From contig CADCJP010000060.1 in assembly GCA_902801805.1 (NCBI GenBank), positions 1 to 7,379 of the forward strand: DNA of 7,379 nt. Reading direction: 5' to 3'. Below are positions 5,093-7,379 of this stretch, piece by piece (positions within the stretch are counted from its first letter, which is position 1; each line of letters opens with the position of its first letter). The DNA comes from an uncultured Erysipelotrichaceae bacterium. GTDB lineage: Bacteria > Bacillota_I > Bacilli_A > RFN20 > CAG-826. The notes under the pieces were generated by a model, which was given only the letters and a program-made list of their open reading frames with translations, had not been told where the DNA came from and ran no database searches. A program made the translations under genes and the position numbers.

Positions 5093-5558
5093 ATAGTTTT
5101 ATTCCTTCTTTAAGGAGATTTTCTAGGAAATCAGCATTATCACCGATTTGCTCATGCGTTTGCAAATCGACCTCTTTATGCAGCGAATTTTCAAGCTCAA
5201 CGGCCATTGTAAAGAAATTTAGTCCCATACCATGACAGACAACTAAAATATCAACGTCACTTTTACGTGTTGCTTCGCCCCTCGCGTAGCTACCGTATAA
5301 ATATGCACACTCTACCCCTGCGTATTTTTTAAAAACTTCATCACATATAGATTTGATTTTTCTAATACTCAGTATCCTATCCTCTTCATCACAATAACCT
5401 AGTTCCTCTAATTGTTGGAGAAGAGTTTTGTATGTGACGTTACGGGTTTCTGTCTCCTCGTATGTTTGATAAGTACGACGTGAAACACCACATATTTTCG
5501 CCATCTGTGTTTGGGTTAAACCAAGTTGTTTTCTTTTTAGCCTTAATTCATTTTCCAT
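5034..5558 (-). CDS. mntA: MntA-like antitoxin with N-terminal HTH (HTH-MNT fusion), 174 aa
   Basis: Residues about 5-55 form an Xre-type helix-turn-helix (LRLKRKQLGLTQTQMAKICG, then VSRRTYQTYE). Residues about 80-155 are a minimal nucleotidyltransferase: GSYARG (89-94), SDVDILV with Asp101 and Asp103, and a third acidic residue Asp131 in KEVDLQ. All metal-binding residues are present, so it should be able to AMPylate its partner HepT. Classical MntA lacks the HTH; here one protein may both repress the operon and modify the toxin. The last about 18 residues (Asn/Lys/Tyr-rich) lie beyond the normal domain end and arise from the 59-base overlap with hepT. The ATG is chosen because the HTH begins at once after it and a perfect TATAAT lies six bases upstream. 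Confidence 0.88.
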   Translation of the reverse strand: MENELRLKRKQLGLTQTQMAKICGVSRRTYQTYEETETRNVTYKTLLQQLEELGYCDEEDRILSIRKIKSICDEVFKKYAGVECAYLYGSYARGEATRKSDVDILVVCHGMGLNFFTMAVELENSLHKEVDLQTHEQIGDNADFLENLLKEGIKLYDKKNNPKNKYYYQTRGNR

Positions 5559-5564
5559 AATTCA

Positions 5565-5593
5565 ATTATAACTGCGCAAAACAAAATGCGCAA
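5565..5593 (-). promoter_or_regulatory. Promoter and probable operator of the mntA-hepT operon
   Basis: On the minus strand TTGCGC (5593-5588), a 17-base spacer and TATAAT (5570-5565) form a strong promoter; six bases separate TATAAT from the ATG, so the mRNA is leaderless. Two copies of TTGCGCA, each containing the palindrome TGCGCA (5573-5578 and 5587-5592), lie 14 bases apart across the -35 and spacer. They are the obvious binding site for the HTH domain of the antitoxin. The divergent VanZ-like gene's promoter begins within a few bases, so it may be co-regulated. Confidence 0.7.
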
Positions 5594-5594
5594 C

Positions 5595-5624
5595 TTGTTT
5601 AATGCATAATAATTGTGCTAATCT
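5595..5624 (+). promoter_or_regulatory. Putative promoter of the VanZ-like gene
   Basis: TTGTTT (5595-5600), an 18-base spacer, and an extended -10 TGCTAATCT (TAATCT at 5619-5624). TATATG (5624-5629) is an alternative -10. Either puts the transcript start at or within a few bases of the ATG at 5635, and there is no Shine-Dalgarno sequence. Confidence 0.5.
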
Positions 5625-5634
5625 ATATGGTTAC

Positions 5635-6150
5635 ATGAAAAAGAGCAGAAAAGATTTGATATTACTGATAACATTCATCGTACTAGCGGTAGCAATTAAC
5701 GCTTATATTATTTATCATGCTTGTTTAAATGGTATGCAAAGCTCTAATGCCTCTGAAGGAGTCGTGGAAGTGAGTGAAGAAGTCGTTAATACAGTAAGAC
5801 CTAACACTATTACAGAAGCTAACCATGACCAATTTGCCACCTTTATTAGAAAAGCCTTTGGTCACTTTGGTTTATTTACTCTCAGTGGTATCTTCTCTTC
5901 CTTTGCCACTTATTTTGTAATTAAGGACACTAAATGGTACACAAAAGGATTAGGTATTGGTATCTCTTTCCTATTTGGTTTCCTTCTCGCGGTATTAACG
6001 GAAATCATTCAATTAAATGTCCCAGGAAGAAGTGGGGAATTCGTTGATGTTTTAATCGATACAGGTGGATATGTCATTGGTTTAGGTATTACTGTATTGA
6101 TTCTTGCCTTAGTTTTAAAACATCAAGCGAAGAAGAAAGAAAACCACTAA
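5635..6150 (+). CDS. VanZ-like family membrane protein, 171 aa
   Basis: Four membrane segments are predicted: about residues 8-28, 75-96, 104-125 and 139-161. Between the first and second lies an extracellular-type loop of about 40 residues, rich in Glu, Val and Ser. The VanZ signature is present: RK (72-73), His77, Glu123, Gln126, PGR (130-132), then FVDVLIDTGG with Asp138, Asp142 and Gly144-145. VanZ confers low-level teicoplanin resistance in enterococci by an unclear mechanism; most family members are of unknown function and are not resistance genes. The tail is a Lys-rich cytoplasmic end. The start is placed at 5635 rather than the in-frame ATG at 5602, because MKKSRKD followed by a membrane helix is a normal N-terminus and the promoter overlaps the upstream codons. 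Confidence 0.8.
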   Translation: MKKSRKDLILLITFIVLAVAINAYIIYHACLNGMQSSNASEGVVEVSEEVVNTVRPNTITEANHDQFATFIRKAFGHFGLFTLSGIFSSFATYFVIKDTKWYTKGLGIGISFLFGFLLAVLTEIIQLNVPGRSGEFVDVLIDTGGYVIGLGITVLILALVLKHQAKKKENH

Positions 6151-6154
6151 CTTT

Positions 6155-6183
6155 TTGCGATTATACGCGTAATGTGATTAAAT
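6155..6183 (+). promoter_or_regulatory. Putative promoter of dxs
   Basis: TTGCGA (6155-6160), a 17-base spacer, then TTAAAT (6178-6183) preceded by TGA, giving an extended -10. The start should be near 6190-6191, three or four bases before the ATG at 6194, so this mRNA is also effectively leaderless. Confidence 0.55.
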
Positions 6184-6193
6184 AAATGCACAA

Positions 6194-7379
6194 ATGAAGA
6201 AGAAAGAATTAAGAACATTTGACTTAAATCAACCATTCAATCCTAGTGATATCAAAGGATTAAGATGGGAAGAATTAGATCTCCTCAGCGAAGAGATAAG
6301 AAAGAATATTATCGCTAGCTGTGCTAAAAATGGGGGTCACCTTTCTAGTTCTTTAGGGGCTACTGATTTAACTGTGGCTATCCATCATTATTTTGATTTA
6401 CCAAAAGATAAAGTCATCTTTGACGTTGGTCATCAAAGCTATGCTCATAAGATTCTTTCTGGTAGAAGCTTAGAAAACTTAAGAAAGAGCAATGGTGTAT
6501 CTGGTTTCCAAAAAAGAAGTGAATCAGAATATGATCCATATGAAGCAGGGCACTCATCCACATCCATAAGCGCTGCGATGGGTTTAGCGCTTCGCCGTGA
6601 CCTAAACAAAGAACAATATGAAGTTATCGCTGTGATTGGTGATTCTTCTTTAGCCAACGGCGTGGCGTTTGAAGGTCTTAATAACCTCGCTAACTTTGAT
6701 CATAAAATCATTAGTGAATCACGTGGTTTATTACATCGTTATTTTGAAAAGTTCAGATTATCTAAAGGCTATTTAAGAAGTAAAAGCCGTTATCAAAGAT
6801 TTTTAAAGAAGACTTTCTTAACTAGATGGTTCTATCACTTAACTAGTTGGATTAAGCGTCAATTTAAAAAACTCTTATTAAGAAAGAACTTCTTTACTGA
6901 AATGGGTTTATATTTCATCTCTAATGTTGATGGACATGATATTAAACAATTAGAGAAAGCCTTTAACTATGCGAAGAACGCACCTAGTTCAGTCGTTATC
7001 CATGTCACCACCCAAAAGGGACGTGGCTATAAATATGCGGAAGAAGACTATGTTGGTAATTGGCATGGTGTGGGTCCATTTGATATTGAAACTGGTAAAC
7101 CACTTAAAGAAAGAAACCCATATTACCTTAGTTGGTCACAAATATACGCTCAATTATTAAAAGATCGATTAAAAGTTGATGAACGTATGGTCTTAATTAA
7201 TCCAGCGACAATGGTGGGTTCATGTGTTGATGATTTATTAGAAAAATATCCTGACCGTGTATTTGATGTGGGTATTTCTGAAGAACATGGTGCGGTTTTT
7301 GCCGCGGCTGTCGGTTTAAATAAAGATATCCATGCTTATTACAATATCTATAGTACCTTCTTACAACGTAGTTATGATG
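6194..7379 (+). CDS. dxs: 1-deoxy-D-xylulose-5-phosphate synthase, 5' part, with an internal deletion
   Basis: The frame is open from ATG 6194 to the window edge (395 codons of an expected 600 or so). Dxs joins pyruvate and glyceraldehyde 3-phosphate, using thiamine diphosphate, to start the MEP isoprenoid pathway. Visible family blocks: GGHLSSSLG (His49), FDVGHQSYAHK (His80), GFQKRSESEYD, GHSSTSISAA (His120), GDSSLANGVAFEGLNN (149-164, GDG changed to GDS), VDGHD, KGRGY, and DVGISEEHG with the catalytic Glu, then YSTFLQRSYD. The block LNDNxMSI, which should follow DHKII and carries the second Mg/cofactor ligand, is missing: Ile173 is followed directly by SESRG at base 6713. About 10-11 residues seem lost, in frame. 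If real, the enzyme is probably inactive or specialised. An ATG at 6186 is out of frame and stops after three codons. Confidence 0.85.
   Translation, partial: MKKKELRTFDLNQPFNPSDIKGLRWEELDLLSEEIRKNIIASCAKNGGHLSSSLGATDLTVAIHHYFDLPKDKVIFDVGHQSYAHKILSGRSLENLRKSNGVSGFQKRSESEYDPYEAGHSSTSISAAMGLALRRDLNKEQYEVIAVIGDSSLANGVAFEGLNNLANFDHKIISESRGLLHRYFEKFRLSKGYLRSKSRYQRFLKKTFLTRWFYHLTSWIKRQFKKLLLRKNFFTEMGLYFISNVDGHDIKQLEKAFNYAKNAPSSVVIHVTTQKGRGYKYAEEDYVGNWHGVGPFDIETGKPLKERNPYYLSWSQIYAQLLKDRLKVDERMVLINPATMVGSCVDDLLEKYPDRVFDVGISEEHGAVFAAAVGLNKDIHAYYNIYSTFLQRSYD

Noticed and set aside
4914..5096. Plus-strand ORF opposite hepT
   Set aside because: Antisense shadow of the hepT coding sequence; no ribosome site or promoter.
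5602..5634. Earlier in-frame ATG for the VanZ-like protein
   Set aside because: It would add 11 polar residues and place the promoter -10 inside the coding region; the ATG at 5635 gives a normal membrane-protein N-terminus.
6445..7160. ORFs at 6445-6657 (minus) and 6969-7160 (plus)
   Set aside because: Both lie inside the dxs frame, which is conserved throughout; they are shadows.

Overview
The window comes from an AT-rich Bacillota-type genome. Non-coding parts are often very A/T-rich, Trp is TGG, and the standard genetic code reads every gene cleanly. The protein set fits an uncultured gut or rumen lineage of Bacilli such as the RF39 or Erysipelotrichales groups: a Cthe_2159-like surface beta-helix protein, a PlsC-like acyltransferase, a VanZ-like membrane protein and Dxs. 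That placement is inference. Several genes have a -10 box only about 5-10 bases before the ATG and no Shine-Dalgarno sequence, so leaderless mRNAs look common here.

Layout. Bases 1-1227 are the 3' part of a large secreted or surface carbohydrate-binding beta-helix protein, closed by an intrinsic terminator. Bases 1228-2633 hold no credible protein gene. This stretch contains a small GC-rich hairpin island (1307-1354), about 190 bases of extremely A-rich DNA, and then the main feature: a putative structured RNA of about 1.05 kb on the + strand, from a promoter near 1530-1564 to a very strong terminator at 2574-2617. It is built from three diverged tandem modules about 300-325 bases apart. Loop sequences are conserved between modules while stem sequences change in a compensating way.

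Bases 2634-3400 are a PlsC-family acyltransferase broken by a small deletion that removes the NHX4D motif. A small minus-strand gene of unknown function (3451-3675) follows. Its promoter carries a perfect 18-bp palindrome, and its leader can fully sequester its own ribosome binding site. Next are a membrane-anchored alpha/beta hydrolase (3819-4742, +) and, convergent with it, a type VII HEPN/MNT toxin-antitoxin pair (4739-5558, -). The antitoxin is an HTH-MNT fusion, and its promoter contains direct repeats that may be an autoregulatory operator. A VanZ-like membrane protein (5635-6150, +) is divergent from the toxin-antitoxin pair. The window ends inside dxs (6194 onward), the first enzyme of MEP isoprenoid synthesis, which appears to lack the conserved NDN segment of its thiamine-diphosphate site.

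No single pathway links the genes. The observations most worth following are the three-module giant RNA, the self-sequestering leader of the small gene, and the two short deletions that each remove a catalytic motif (plsC-like and dxs). Those deletions could be real gene decay or assembly errors.
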